Origin: Chitinophagaceae bacterium
Lineage (GTDB): Bacteria; Bacteroidota; Bacteroidia; Chitinophagales; UBA10324
Length of the DNA: 64,000 nt
Direction: 5' to 3'
Assembly: GCA_947474435.1 (NCBI GenBank)
Contig: CANJII010000001.1
Coordinates: 62,001 to 126,000 of the forward strand
Under the pieces are notes generated by a model. The model had not been told where the DNA came from. It saw only the letters and a program-made list of their open reading frames with translations, and made no database searches. Below, piece after piece: positions 18,960 through 27,654 of this stretch (its first letter is position 1; each line of letters opens with the position of its first letter). Both the position numbers and the translations under genes were made by a program.

Positions 18960-19874
18960 TTAATTTTTTATTGCTATTCTCAATTTTGCGCTTCTTGCTC
19001 TCGGGTTTTCCTTTATTTCCTCTTCAGTTGCTGTAATTGGTTTTTTGTTCACCAGCGTAAATAATTTTTCGCTGTGCCCGAATAAATCTTTCTCAGTTTC
19101 TCCTGTTGCATTACCTGCTTTGAAAAAATTCTTTACCATACGGTCTTCAAGCGAGTGATAGGTAAGCACCACCATTCTTCCGCCCTTAGTCAATACTTCA
19201 CTGCTTTGTTTCATCAGTTCTTCCAGTGAATTCATTTCCTGATTCACTTCCATTCTTAAAGCCTGAAAAACCTGAGCGAGGTAACGCGGACGATGACCTC
19301 TGATGCACGAATCAATTCTGGAAATGAAATCTGTTGTGGTGGTGAAAGGAGAATTCAATCTTTCTTTCACAATTAATTCAGCCAATGTTTTTGAATTTCT
19401 TAACTCACCATAGCTGCTAAAAATATTTTGCAACTGTTCTGCTGAATAAGTATTGAGAATATCTGCTGCAGTTGTTTCCAGTGAAGCATCCATTCTCATA
19501 TCAAGGTTTGCTTCGTATCTAATGGAGAATCCTCTTTCAGGTGTATCAATCTGGTGAGATGAAATGCCGAGGTCGGCTAAAATTCCATTATAACCATTGG
19601 TGCTATCGACATCATAGACTTTCAAAAAACGCCGAAGGTGCCGGAAATTTTGTGGGACGAAAACCAAGCGCTCATCATCAACAATATTTTCTGCAGCGTC
19701 CTTATCCTGATCGAAGGCAAATAATTTTCCATTGGCATTTAAATGTTCCAATATTGCGCGGCTGTGCCCGCCGCCTCCGAAAGTGACATCAACATATTTT
19801 CCGGAAGGATTAATCGCCAACGCGTCCATACATTCTTTGAGCATTACCGGTTTATGAAAGATTGATGTTGCCAT
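18960..19874 (-). CDS. rsmH: 16S rRNA (cytosine(1402)-N(4))-methyltransferase
   Basis: SAM-dependent methyltransferase acting on C1402 in the decoding centre. Seen are FHKPVMLKECMDAL, the SAM loop YVDVTFGGGGHSRAILE (about 27-43), ILADLGISSHQID and ERGFSIRYEANLDMRMD, all RsmH hallmarks. The late LTYHSLEDRMVKNFF segment closes the catalytic site. At 304 residues it is complete. Its start overlaps the end of mraZ by 23 bases. Confidence 0.97.
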   Translation of the reverse strand: MATSIFHKPVMLKECMDALAINPSGKYVDVTFGGGGHSRAILEHLNANGKLFAFDQDKDAAENIVDDERLVFVPQNFRHLRRFLKVYDVDSTNGYNGILADLGISSHQIDTPERGFSIRYEANLDMRMDASLETTAADILNTYSAEQLQNIFSSYGELRNSKTLAELIVKERLNSPFTTTTDFISRIDSCIRGHRPRYLAQVFQALRMEVNQEMNSLEELMKQSSEVLTKGGRMVVLTYHSLEDRMVKNFFKAGNATGETEKDLFGHSEKLFTLVNKKPITATEEEIKENPRARSAKLRIAIKN

Positions 19875-20325
19875 TTACTTTTCCCATTACCTGTTCTGAA
19901 AGTTTTACGAAGTCACGAGGTTCTTCATCCATCTGTTGGTGGTAATTTTTCTTACTCCAAACCTCAATGCGATTGTTGTAGGCAAAAAGCACCACATCTT
20001 TTTCAATGCCTGCATATTCCAATAATGGTTTCGGAATAAGTATTCTGTTATTCGCATCGAGAGATATTTCTGTGGCTCCGCGAAAAAAGTAACGCGCAAA
20101 ATCACGATTATCTTTTACATACAAATTCAACTTGTTGATTTCATGCGAAATAATTTTCCAATCATTTATAGGATAGAGCACCAAACATTTTTCAACTCCG
20201 CGATTGATCACCAACTTGTCATGAGAGTCGGCAGGCAACTGACGCTTGAGCGCAGAGGGAACCATCACCCGTCCCTTTGCATCAAGGTTAATTTCGAACT
20301 CGCCTATTAGTTGTGTCTGACTCAT
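19852..20325 (-). CDS. mraZ: Transcriptional regulator MraZ
   Basis: DNA-binding AbrB-fold protein that controls the division and cell-wall cluster and sits at its head. Two SpoVT/AbrB-like repeats are visible: IGEFEINLDAKGRVMVPSAL and ATEISLDANNRILIPKPL, each with the D-x-K/N-x-R-hydrophobic pattern. I start it at ATG 20323-20325 (MSQTQLIGEF, 157 residues). The open frame extends 13 codons further, but those read through the likely leader. Upstream are three direct repeats that fit an MraZ operator, so the cluster is probably autoregulated. Confidence 0.95.
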   Translation of the reverse strand: MSQTQLIGEFEINLDAKGRVMVPSALKRQLPADSHDKLVINRGVEKCLVLYPINDWKIISHEINKLNLYVKDNRDFARYFFRGATEISLDANNRILIPKPLLEYAGIEKDVVLFAYNNRIEVWSKKNYHQQMDEEPRDFVKLSEQVMGKVNGNINLS

Positions 20326-20342
20326 TTTTATTGGTAGCGGAA

Positions 20343-20350
20343 CAAATGTA
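20343..20350 (-). promoter_or_regulatory. Likely -7 element of the dcw cluster promoter
   Basis: TACATTTG on the minus strand (20350-20343) matches TAnnTTTG and lies 18 bases before the mraZ ATG. No clear TTG is seen 19 bases upstream; that space is taken by the MraZ repeats. Confidence 0.5.
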
Positions 20351-20354
20351 AACA

Positions 20355-20385
20355 CATTTTCCACTTTTCTCCCTTTTTAGCCACG
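20355..20385 (-). promoter_or_regulatory. Putative MraZ operator (three direct repeats, 10-bp period)
   Basis: On the minus strand GTGGCTAAAA, AGGGAGAAAA and GTGGAAAATG follow each other with an exact 10-base period (box cores at 20384, 20374 and 20364). Known MraZ boxes are direct TGGGN repeats separated by 5 bases, which gives the same period. The repeats lie just upstream of the -7 element, where binding would block the promoter. Confidence 0.65.
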
Positions 20386-20598
20386 ATTAGCTACTAACGA
20401 CATATAAATCAGCTTTATTGCGTGTGAATATCAACCATTTATGTTTTTAACATTGAGTTTGTGAATTGAGATTTTTGGCAAATAATTTTTGAAAATGGGA
20501 AACTGATACACCTTCATCAACATGATTTCATTTGAAAACAATGTTGTGAGCAATGAGTTGGTGAATTATAAAAATAAAATGGAGAATTGTGGGAACAC
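20386..20598. other. Non-coding gap between dcw promoter and pgk terminator
   Basis: Together with the promoter and operator this makes about 300 bases without a gene. The stretch is AT-rich. It holds some plus-strand TGGGA-like words (GAAAATGGGAAACTG, ATTGTGGGAAC) but no regular spacing. I see no gene or RNA in it. Confidence 0.6.
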
Positions 20599-20629
20599 AA
20601 AAAAGCCCCCTGAAATAGCAGAGGGCTTT
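20599..20629 (-). terminator. Terminator of pgk
   Basis: On the minus strand AAAGCCCTCTGC and TTTCAGGGGGCTTT form a stem (AAAGCCCTCT pairing with AGGGGGCTTT), followed by a run of T. It lies 25 bases behind the pgk stop and insulates the division cluster from the glycolytic genes. Confidence 0.85.
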
Positions 20630-20653
20630 GTAAAACTTATTTCTAATCAAATT

Positions 20654-21853
20654 CTAATCATGCATAATCGCAGCAACACCCGGTAATTCCTTTCCTTCAA
20701 AATATTCTAACAACGCGCCACCACCGGTTGATACATAACTGACTTTATCAGCGAAACCAAATTGATTAACAGCAGCAACACTATCACCCCCACCGACTAA
20801 TGAATATGCACCTTGCTGTGTTGCATTCGCAACTGCTTCAGCAATTTTTACAGTGCCGTTTCTGAAATTGCTCATTTCAAAAACACCCATTGGTCCGTTC
20901 CATAAAATAGTTTTTGAATTCATAATTGTTTGCGTGAATTCTTCTACTGCTTTTGGTCCGATATCAAGTCCCATAAATCCAGTTTCAATATTTTTACTGT
21001 CGGCTGTTTTTCTGTTTCCATCATTTCCGAAAACATCCGAAGTCATTGAATCAGCTGGCAATAAAAATTTTACATTTTTCTGCTTTGCTTTTTCTAAAAG
21101 TTTAATTGCATTATCGATTCTGTCATTTTCGCACAATGAGTTTCCGATATTTCCACCCATTGCTTTGAAGAAGGTGTATGACATTCCACCACCCACAATA
21201 ATGTTATCAGCTATGTCAACCAACTTTTCAAGAATCAAAATTTTATCAGAAACTTTAGCCCCGCCGATAATTGCGGTGAATGGATGCTGTGTGTTCTTCA
21301 TCACTTTATCAGCACTTGCAATTTCACTCGCCATCAAGTAACCGAACATTTTATTTTCTTTCGAAAAATAGTTTGCAATGATAGTAGTTGAGGCATGGGC
21401 ACGATGCGCAGTACCGAATGCATCGTTCAGATACACATCAGCAAGCAATGCTAATTCCTTCGCAAAATTTTCATCCCCCTTTTCTTCTTCAGGATGAAAG
21501 CGAAGATTTTCCAGCAACAATACTTCTCCTGATTTCAGATTTGCGGCTGCTTGTTTTGCTACTTCTCCAATACAATCGTTTACAAATTTTATTTCTCTTC
21601 CTAACAATTTTGAAGCGTGTGCAACAATATGCTTCAACGAATATTTTTCTTCGGGTCCGGTTTTCGGTCTTCCGAGATGTGACATTAAAATAACTGAACC
21701 CCCATCATTCAATATTTTACTGATTGTTTTTAAAGAAGCTCGGATTCTTGAATCATCAGTAATCTCAAAAGTTTTTTTGTCCAACGGAACATTGAAGTCA
21801 ACGCGGATGATTGCTTTCTTTCCTGAAAAAATGAAACTGTCGATTGTAGTCAT
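20654..21853 (-). CDS. pgk: Phosphoglycerate kinase
   Basis: Glycolytic enzyme making ATP from 1,3-bisphosphoglycerate. The N-terminal [11 protein letters not shown] is the family signature. [15 protein letters not shown] carries the substrate-binding [19 protein letters not shown] and, near the end, [14 protein letters not shown] form the nucleotide-binding domain. At 399 residues it is full length. It lies 77 bases after gap; a hairpin terminator between them should make pgk expression partly independent or reduced. Confidence 0.98.
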   Translation of the reverse strand: MTTIDSFIFSGKKAIIRVDFNVPLDKKTFEITDDSRIRASLKTISKILNDGGSVILMSHLGRPKTGPEEKYSLKHIVAHASKLLGREIKFVNDCIGEVAKQAAANLKSGEVLLLENLRFHPEEEKGDENFAKELALLADVYLNDAFGTAHRAHASTTIIANYFSKENKMFGYLMASEIASADKVMKNTQHPFTAIIGGAKVSDKILILEKLVDIADNIIVGGGMSYTFFKAMGGNIGNSLCENDRIDNAIKLLEKAKQKNVKFLLPADSMTSDVFGNDGNRKTADSKNIETGFMGLDIGPKAVEEFTQTIMNSKTILWNGPMGVFEMSNFRNGTVKIAEAVANATQQGAYSLVGGGDSVAAVNQFGFADKVSYVSTGGGALLEYFEGKELPGVAAIMHD

Positions 21854-21877
21854 TGTATTGAAATATAAAAATGGTGA

Positions 21878-21910
21878 AAGAAAAATGCCCCTGAAAAATC
21901 AAAGGCATTT
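21878..21910 (-). terminator. Terminator between gap and pgk
   Basis: On the minus strand AATGCCTTTGA pairs with TCAGGGGCATT (11 pairs with two G-U) around a TTTT loop, followed by TTTCTTTC. It lies 20 bases behind gap. No clear promoter is seen between it and pgk, so read-through may feed pgk. Confidence 0.75.
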
Positions 21911-21929
21911 TAAATTTTATTCAGAATAA

Positions 21930-22943
21930 TTATTTCTTAATCAGTTCCGCAAAATACTTCACGGTGCGAACCAACTGTGATACATAACTCATTTCATTAT
22001 CGTACCATGAAACAGTTTTTACCATTTGTTGATCTCCCACAGTCAATACTCTTGTTTGAGTTCCATCGAACCATGAACCGAATGAAATTCCGATTACATC
22101 GCTGCTAACAATTTCATCTTCAGTGTACCCGAATGATTCATTTGAGGCGGCCTTCATTGCTGCGTTGATTTCTTCAACAGAAGTTTTCTTTCCCAATACA
22201 GTTGTCAATTCAGTTAACGAACCTGTGAGAGTCGGAACACGCTGAGCAGTTCCATCTAATTTTCCTTTCAATGCAGGAAGAACCAAACCGATTGCTTTTG
22301 CAGCTCCTGTACTGTTGGGAACAATGTTTTGTGCCGCAGCACGGGCACGACGCAAATCTCCTTTCGGATGCGGAGAGTCCTGAGTGTTTTGGTCATTGGT
22401 ATATGCATGAACAGTAGTCATCAAACCTGCAATGATTCCGAATTTTTCTTCAAGAACCTGTGCCATTGGTGCTAAACAATTGGTAGTGCATGATGCACAT
22501 GAAACAACTGTTTCAGTTCCATCTAAAATTTTATGATTGACATTGAACACGATTGTTTTCAAATCACCGGTTGCCGGCGCTGAAATCACCACACGCTTTG
22601 CTCCTGCTGTAATGTGACCTTCTGCTTTTTCTTTATCAGCAAAAAATCCGGTGCATTCCAAAACCACATCAACATCATGATTTTTCCAGGGAATAGCTGA
22701 AGGACTTTTTTCAGCATAAATTTTTATTTCATTTCCTTCTACAATAATGCTGTTGTCAGTTGAAGTGACATTTTTATTGAACCGACCTTGAGCCGAATCA
22801 TACTTTAAAAGATGAGCCAGCATTTTAGGATTCGTTAAATCGTTTATGGCTACAATATCAATTCCTTTCATATCGTAAATCTGGCGGTAAACCAGGCGAC
22901 CGATACGACCAAATCCGTTAATGGCTACTTTAATGTTTGACAT
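21930..22943 (-). CDS. gap: Glyceraldehyde-3-phosphate dehydrogenase
   Basis: It oxidises glyceraldehyde 3-phosphate with NAD+ and phosphate. The NAD-binding start is [16 protein letters not shown]. The catalytic segment is [12 protein letters not shown], with the nucleophilic Cys. [15 protein letters not shown] is the conserved C-terminal part. I start it at ATG 22941-22943 (337 residues, [10 protein letters not shown]). The open frame extends 15 codons further upstream, but a promoter at 22986-23014 places transcription initiation near 22979, so the longer form would begin before the transcript. Confidence 0.97.
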   Translation of the reverse strand: MSNIKVAINGFGRIGRLVYRQIYDMKGIDIVAINDLTNPKMLAHLLKYDSAQGRFNKNVTSTDNSIIVEGNEIKIYAEKSPSAIPWKNHDVDVVLECTGFFADKEKAEGHITAGAKRVVISAPATGDLKTIVFNVNHKILDGTETVVSCASCTTNCLAPMAQVLEEKFGIIAGLMTTVHAYTNDQNTQDSPHPKGDLRRARAAAQNIVPNSTGAAKAIGLVLPALKGKLDGTAQRVPTLTGSLTELTTVLGKKTSVEEINAAMKAASNESFGYTEDEIVSSDVIGISFGSWFDGTQTRVLTVGDQQMVKTVSWYDNEMSYVSQLVRTVKYFAELIKK

Positions 22944-22985
22944 GTATTGAGTTTGAATTTTAGTTTGAAATTTTTTTTGAGAGCG

Positions 22986-23014
22986 CAAATTTATTCATTC
23001 ACTTTTCGGGTCAA
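22986..23014 (-). promoter_or_regulatory. Promoter of gap
   Basis: On the minus strand TTTG with TTG at 23014-23012, an 18-base spacer and TAAATTTG (22993-22986) closely match the Bacteroidota consensus. The predicted leader of gap is about 35 bases. Confidence 0.65.
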
Positions 23015-23047
23015 AGGATTATAGTCATATTTTTTCAAAGCGCGCTC

Positions 23048-23077
23048 TTGGATAGGTAGCTTTAGTGTATATATTTG
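23048..23077 (+). promoter_or_regulatory. Promoter of tRNA-Glu
   Basis: TTG (23048-23050), exactly 19 bases, then TATATTTG (23070-23077) match the Bacteroidota consensus. The tRNA begins 20 bases later. Confidence 0.75.
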
Positions 23078-23097
23078 CGCCCCGCCAATGAAAACAT

Positions 23098-23169
23098 GGA
23101 GCGTTGGTCAAGGGGTTAAGACGCTTCCCTTTCACGGAAGAATCACGGGTTCGATTCCCGTACGCTCTA
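23098..23169 (+). tRNA. tRNA-Glu (anticodon UUC)
   Basis: A 72-nt cloverleaf. The acceptor GGAGCGT pairs with ACGCTCT (one G-U at the end). The anticodon stem CTTCC/GGAAG encloses loop CTTTCAC, giving anticodon TTC. The T-arm is ACGGG-TTCGATT-CCCGT. The discriminator is A, and CCA is not encoded. It is followed directly by a terminator. Confidence 0.95.
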
Positions 23170-23170
23170 C

Positions 23171-23205
23171 AAAAAAAGGCAATCCAAATGGATTGTCTTT
23201 TTTTT
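23171..23205 (+). terminator. Bidirectional terminator behind tRNA-Glu
   Basis: GGCAATCC pairs with GGATTGTC around AAAT and is followed by eight T. Seven A precede it, so the reverse strand also reads as stem plus T-run. It can therefore also end the convergent minus-strand operon finishing at 23268. Confidence 0.9.
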
Positions 23206-23267
23206 CATATAGTTACTATTTTCAATTGTTTAAGGCTTTTGAATTATAAATTGATTTGCATCAATTT

Positions 23268-24302
23268 TTAATAAATCATCACTTCCACTTTCCCTTTCTT
23301 ATCAATACTTCCACGAAACATTCCTTCGGTATTAAAAGGCATTTCAATGTTTCCTTTTTTATCAATGCAGATGCAACCGCCTCTTCCGCCTATCTCGACT
23401 AATTTTTCCATGATCACTTTTTTCGATGCCTGCTTCAAACTTTTATGCTTGTATAACATCAACGAAGAAATATCGTGTGCAACAACGAGGCGAATAAAAT
23501 CTTCACCTTTTCCTGTACACGAGATTGCGCAGGACTTATTGTTGGCATATGTGCCGCAACCAATCAATGGTGAGTCGCCAATGCGATTGAATTTTTTATT
23601 TACCAATCCTCCGGTTGAAGTTCCGGCTGCAAGATTTCCGAATTGATCGAGCGCCACACAACCCACTGTTCCGAATTTATCTCCTTCCTTATTATCACCT
23701 GGCAAAATCATTCCGGTTGTATCAGTATGATCAAGCACAACTGTATCTGAATTAATAATTTTCTCCAACTGCTTCTTTCTGAACTCGGTTACAAAGTAAG
23801 AAGTGTCAACTATTTCCAATCCATGTTTTGTTGCAAACTCCTCCGCACCCTTTCCTGAAAGCAAAATAAATTTAGAACTATCTAAAATTTTCCGTGCTGC
23901 ACTTATCGGATTTTTTATTGTTCGAACTCCAGCCACTGCCCCGGCTTTTAAAGTATTGCCATCCATAATTGCTGCATCCATTTCCACTGTTCCCTTATGT
24001 GTGAGCACCGAACCCCTGCCTGCATTAAACAGCGGTGAATTCTCCAACACATTTATAGTTGCCTGCACAGCATCAACCGAGGTTCCTCCGTTTTTTAAAA
24101 TGTTATAACCAGCTTGCAAAGCAAGCGCAAGTGTGTCCTTGTATGCCTTCTCTTGTTCGGGTGAAAGATTCATTGTTTTTAAACTTCCGGCACCCCCGTG
24201 AACAGCAATTGCAAATGATTGATTTAAATTTTTTGACTGAGCCATAACATGATTTGATAAACAAAATGAGAGAAGAAAGAATAACCAGAAAAATATTTTC
24301 AT
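23268..24302 (-). CDS. Secreted isoaspartyl peptidase / plant-type L-asparaginase
   Basis: N-terminal-nucleophile hydrolase of the family that cleaves isoaspartyl (beta-aspartyl) dipeptides and asparagine. Residues 1-21 form a signal peptide ending in VMAQ, so it acts in the periplasm or outside. Seen are FAIAVHGGAGSL (30-41), NAGRGSVLTHKGTVEMDAAI (93-112), and the autocleavage site GDKFGTVGCVALD, with Thr212 as the predicted nucleophile of the mature beta subunit. GTSTGGLVNK is the substrate-binding loop. At 344 residues it is complete. It starts 21 bases after the beta-barrel gene and is probably the last gene of the operon that begins at 28685. Confidence 0.92.
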   Translation of the reverse strand: MKIFFWLFFLLSFCLSNHVMAQSKNLNQSFAIAVHGGAGSLKTMNLSPEQEKAYKDTLALALQAGYNILKNGGTSVDAVQATINVLENSPLFNAGRGSVLTHKGTVEMDAAIMDGNTLKAGAVAGVRTIKNPISAARKILDSSKFILLSGKGAEEFATKHGLEIVDTSYFVTEFRKKQLEKIINSDTVVLDHTDTTGMILPGDNKEGDKFGTVGCVALDQFGNLAAGTSTGGLVNKKFNRIGDSPLIGCGTYANNKSCAISCTGKGEDFIRLVVAHDISSLMLYKHKSLKQASKKVIMEKLVEIGGRGGCICIDKKGNIEMPFNTEGMFRGSIDKKGKVEVMIY

Positions 24303-24323
24303 GATTAAATATCAGTATTATTT

Positions 24324-25004
24324 CTAAAACTTAAAATAACAAATTACTCCTGTGGTAAAATAATTAATTCTGCTCACCCGATTTAAGCCATTGTCAATTG
24401 AATAATAGAATTCAGTTTTGAAAAAGTCGTTGATGTTAAAAAAGCATCCGGCGGTATATCTGATATCAGTCAGAATTCTTTTTCCTGTGGCATTCAGGTT
24501 CATGAAATTCTCAACTGATATATAAGGATTCAGGTAGTAATTAATTTTATACCGAAGTGTAATTTTATTCCGATTATAAATCTGAGGTGCACGATAGTTC
24601 AATGAAAACAGTTTTGGATAATACTGCACCTGGAATCGCGAACGAACTGAAAAACTAAATCGCGAATAATATTTTGAATACGCAGCATCAACATAAATCA
24701 TCTGCCGATCATCGTAAAAGTTTTCAAGGTTTTTTCTTTTTACAAAACGATAATTCACACCAAAAGAAAAATGCCGATTCAATTTGTAATTAACTCCGGC
24801 ATCGGCAAACGCAACTCCTAATTCGTTCAGGTTCTGATTAAATATTTCATTGTTCAAAAATGAAAATGAAAACGAGCGGGATAATTTTTTTTCAATACTG
24901 AATCCTGTTACCATTCTGAAATCATTCTGCGGTTGTGCAAAATTTCGAATTGAAGTGAACAACAGAAAAATGAAAATCAAAATCGATTTAGTAGGTATAG
25001 ACAT
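24324..25004 (-). CDS. DUF2490-like outer-membrane beta-barrel protein
   Basis: A 226-residue predicted outer-membrane barrel. A signal peptide (about 1-23, ending FAQ) is followed by alternating amphipathic strands such as FSFGVNYRFVKRK and KITLRYKINYYLN. It ends in INYFTTGVICYFKF, an aromatic-terminated beta signal. Pattern and length resemble DUF2490 proteins of Bacteroidota, whose function is unknown. Its first 17 bases overlap the end of the preceding gene, so the two are translated from one message. It may form the outer-membrane partner of the ABC transporter encoded two genes upstream, but that is only context. Confidence 0.6.
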   Translation of the reverse strand: MSIPTKSILIFIFLLFTSIRNFAQPQNDFRMVTGFSIEKKLSRSFSFSFLNNEIFNQNLNELGVAFADAGVNYKLNRHFSFGVNYRFVKRKNLENFYDDRQMIYVDAAYSKYYSRFSFSVRSRFQVQYYPKLFSLNYRAPQIYNRNKITLRYKINYYLNPYISVENFMNLNATGKRILTDIRYTAGCFFNINDFFKTEFYYSIDNGLNRVSRINYFTTGVICYFKF

Positions 25005-25554
25005 ATTCTCTTGAATAAATTATCTCGTTCTTTTCGTTAAGTATTTTTTTTGAAGTCAACATTCCTTTCGAATCGTATTCGTACAAAGTTGTTCTGATAA
25101 TCTTTTCAGTTCCATTGGTGGTTACTTCCGTTACCAGATCATTGTCCGGATTATAGGTGTAATCAGTTTCCTCGACAATATTTCCATCCCCATCCAATAC
25201 CGTTTTTATTTTTGCTTCATTCCATTTATCATAAACTGTTCTGGTTGACTTTATAGTTTTTCCGGTGCTGTCAACTACACTACTTTCAGTTTCATCGCCA
25301 TGCAAATTGTAATCGTATTTCTCGTGACGGGTTTGCGCTCCACTTTTATCATATTCTAATAACTCAATGGTTTTTCCTGCTGCATTATAAAATGTTCTGG
25401 TGTGACGAAATACATTTTCTCCTTTGCGGATGTCATTGGTGGTAGATTCAACACACGAAATTTTCTTATCGGCAATTTCTCTTTGCGACTGCGAATAAGA
25501 AGCAGTTACGGAAAAGAGAATTAATAAAACGAGGTTTAAAATTTTCTTTTTCAT
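24988..25554 (-). CDS. Secreted protein with YD-like repeats
   Basis: A 188-residue exported protein of unknown function. The signal peptide is about 1-21 (ASYSQ). The rest is made of short beta repeats of the type Y-(D/N)-x-x-G-x-x-T-E, for example KYDYNLHGDETESS, TVYDKWNEAKIK, YTYNPDNDLVTEV and YEYDSKGMLTSK. These resemble the YD/RHS or MORN-like repeat units of surface proteins, here about six copies. No sorting domain is visible, so it is likely periplasmic or surface-associated. Its ATG overlaps the previous stop by one base, and its end overlaps the next gene by 17. Confidence 0.6.
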   Translation of the reverse strand: MKKKILNLVLLILFSVTASYSQSQREIADKKISCVESTTNDIRKGENVFRHTRTFYNAAGKTIELLEYDKSGAQTRHEKYDYNLHGDETESSVVDSTGKTIKSTRTVYDKWNEAKIKTVLDGDGNIVEETDYTYNPDNDLVTEVTTNGTEKIIRTTLYEYDSKGMLTSKKILNEKNEIIYSREYVYTY

Positions 25555-25970
25555 CAGTTAAAGATATTAAGTGTATCAGTGGATATCACATCTTTCCTAC
25601 CAACGACCCTAATTTGCTGAATGACCGGAATCATTCCTGAAGAAGAACTTTGATGGTTTGAAAAAGTGGAGTCAATCGAATAACAGTAAACCGTGTAATC
25701 ACCTTTGTATAAATACTTGAATTCAAAATCACCATTGTAATCGCTCTTGATTCTTTTGAGATAAGTCTGATCGTTTCCGGCAACGAGATACACATACACA
25801 TCAGCCCCTTCATACTCACTTATAAATTGCGTGAAGGTGGAATTGAAATGCTGCACATGAATGTGACCGTTGATTGTTGCATCACCACCAATACCCGGTT
25901 CTTTCTTACAGGAAGAAAATCCTGCGACTGTAAAAATTAAAACAATGAAAAAGGATATTCTGAAATTCAT
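25554..25970 (-). CDS. Small lipoprotein with carboxypeptidase-regulatory-like fold
   Basis: A 138-residue predicted lipoprotein. The lipobox is AGFSSC with Cys at 21, followed by KKEPG. The remainder reads as one beta-sandwich: NGHIHVQHFN, VYVYLVAGNDQTYLKRIKSD, and YNGDFEFKYLYKGDYTVYCYS. This pattern fits the CarboxypepD_reg-like/peptidase-associated domain common in Bacteroidota lipoproteins. It begins one base after the ABC transporter gene and overlaps the next gene by one base. No enzymatic residues are visible; a scaffold or binding role is inferred. Confidence 0.6.
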   Translation of the reverse strand: MNFRISFFIVLIFTVAGFSSCKKEPGIGGDATINGHIHVQHFNSTFTQFISEYEGADVYVYLVAGNDQTYLKRIKSDYNGDFEFKYLYKGDYTVYCYSIDSTFSNHQSSSSGMIPVIQQIRVVGRKDVISTDTLNIFN

Positions 25971-25971
25971 A

Positions 25972-27654
25972 TCAGTTTGTGTTTTTAGTATTCAATAAAA
26001 TGATTTGATCAGGTTGCAATGAACGATAACCTTCACCGGAAGCGGCTATGATTATTGTTCTTTTACTTCTCAATTTATTAATCCTTTCGGTAATGATTTC
26101 ACGATTCGCTGCATCCAATCCCTTGAATGGTTCATCGAGTAACAAAACTTTTTTTCGTGTAAGCAAAGCGCGACTGAACATTAACATCTTGCGTTCACCA
26201 TAAGAAAGATTTCCGGCAAAGTCATTCAGTTTTCCATTGAGTGTTTCTACAGAAATTTCATTTGAATTAAATTTCAATTGTTGCAATGAAGAAATTGCTT
26301 TCTCTCTCTTCTCCAAGCTTCTGGAATAAGAAACAGCTTTGAAAATGGTATTGCCAGTCAATGGAAAATCATCGCCAACGATGGTTACATTTTTTCGTAT
26401 CAATTTAGGAGTCATGAATGAATAGTTGAAATCATCCAACAAAATTTCTCCGGCATTAACTGGATAAAGATTCATAATCAATTTCAATAAAGTTGATTTA
26501 CCGGTTCCTGCTGCTCCCTCAATAATTGTTAATGAATTTTCATTTGCCTTGAATGAAAACTGATTGAAAATATTTTTTCCTTCCTTGTATGAAAAGGAAA
26601 TATTCTTCATTTCAATTTGTCCGATTGCATCATAATCTTCAATCACTGTTTGCGATTCAACAGGTCGGTTAATCACATTCAATAATTTGTTGTACGAAAC
26701 TGTTCCGGCTCTCCACACCATGTTCACACTAAGTATTCTCCTGAAAACCCGTTGCATGTAAAGCAGAATTAAAATGTAGGCAAACACATCTGCTTTTCGA
26801 ATTCCATACGGTTTTGATTCACGCAATATCATTACATCATACAATACAATTCCTACTGTTGCATAAAATAAAACCGGCAAAAGAGTTTGTACAAACGAAT
26901 AGCGACGGAAATATTTTAAACCGAAATCATAAATTTTTTTTGAACGCGAATTGAATTGTTCTTCTTCCGGTTTCTCCCGATTAAATGCTTTCAGACTGAT
27001 GAACGATTGAAAACGATTCGCCACAAATCCAAGCAATGCACTTTTTGAATTTCGTCTCAACACAATTACATTTCTTAATTCTGTTGTGAAAAAGTAGATG
27101 ATAAAAAATCCAATCAGCAGAACAGAGAAAACAATTATTGTTAATCCCGAACTTGTAGAAAACAAAACCATGAATGCAAGCGACAGAAAAATTAAATCTG
27201 CACTGAACTCAATGATTCCTGTTGTAATAAATTTCTGAATGAAAATTAAATCACCGCTGTAACGGAGTAAGTACTTGCCCGCCGGTTTTTCTTCAAACAC
27301 ACGCATTGGTTGTTTTAACTGAGTGCTGAATGCGAGTTCTCTTATTTCTTTCGAAAACTTTTCGCCAATCACTCCGGCAAAATATTTATGAAAGAAAACT
27401 GTTACACCTGTAAGCAGAATAATTGCTGCGAAGAATAAAAAGAACTGATTGCCAGATACAACTTCAACCGGAAGGTAGTTGAACAATCTGCCTTTCAGTG
27501 AATTTTCATGCAATGCAATTTCATAAAACTTTCCGATGCTGAGTGGTAATAGAATATTCAGCAAGCTGCCCATAACTGCAAAAAACAAAGTTGAGTTAAT
27601 GAGCAGGAAATGTTTTTTTGAAAATTGCAAAATCAATTGCGTACTGGTAATCAT
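25972..27654 (-). CDS. ABC transporter, fused permease and ATPase, with altered Q- and H-loops
   Basis: A 560-residue half-transporter of the exporter type. Residues about 15-330 form a six-helix transmembrane domain. The ATPase domain is about 345-556, with Walker A GAAGTGKST (380-388), signature LSYGE (483-487) and Walker B LLLDEP with Glu508. Two landmarks differ from the norm. The Q-loop reads VTIVGDD with no Gln, and the H-loop reads TIIIAASGE, with Ser near 539 where the switch His is expected. ATP binding is plausible but hydrolysis may be slow or depend on a partner. Its ATG overlaps the stop of the P-loop gene (ATGA). The substrate is unknown. Confidence 0.85.
   Translation of the reverse strand: MITSTQLILQFSKKHFLLINSTLFFAVMGSLLNILLPLSIGKFYEIALHENSLKGRLFNYLPVEVVSGNQFFLFFAAIILLTGVTVFFHKYFAGVIGEKFSKEIRELAFSTQLKQPMRVFEEKPAGKYLLRYSGDLIFIQKFITTGIIEFSADLIFLSLAFMVLFSTSSGLTIIVFSVLLIGFFIIYFFTTELRNVIVLRRNSKSALLGFVANRFQSFISLKAFNREKPEEEQFNSRSKKIYDFGLKYFRRYSFVQTLLPVLFYATVGIVLYDVMILRESKPYGIRKADVFAYILILLYMQRVFRRILSVNMVWRAGTVSYNKLLNVINRPVESQTVIEDYDAIGQIEMKNISFSYKEGKNIFNQFSFKANENSLTIIEGAAGTGKSTLLKLIMNLYPVNAGEILLDDFNYSFMTPKLIRKNVTIVGDDFPLTGNTIFKAVSYSRSLEKREKAISSLQQLKFNSNEISVETLNGKLNDFAGNLSYGERKMLMFSRALLTRKKVLLLDEPFKGLDAANREIITERINKLRSKRTIIIAASGEGYRSLQPDQIILLNTKNTN

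Noticed and set aside
4615-20364. Missing ddl and murB in the division cluster as a sign of rearrangement
   Set aside because: Bacteroidota clusters usually lack these genes at this place, so the order seen is normal.
20853-21341. 162-codon open frame on the plus strand inside pgk
   Set aside because: It is antisense to a complete and well-conserved phosphoglycerate kinase, and its sequence has no recognisable family features.
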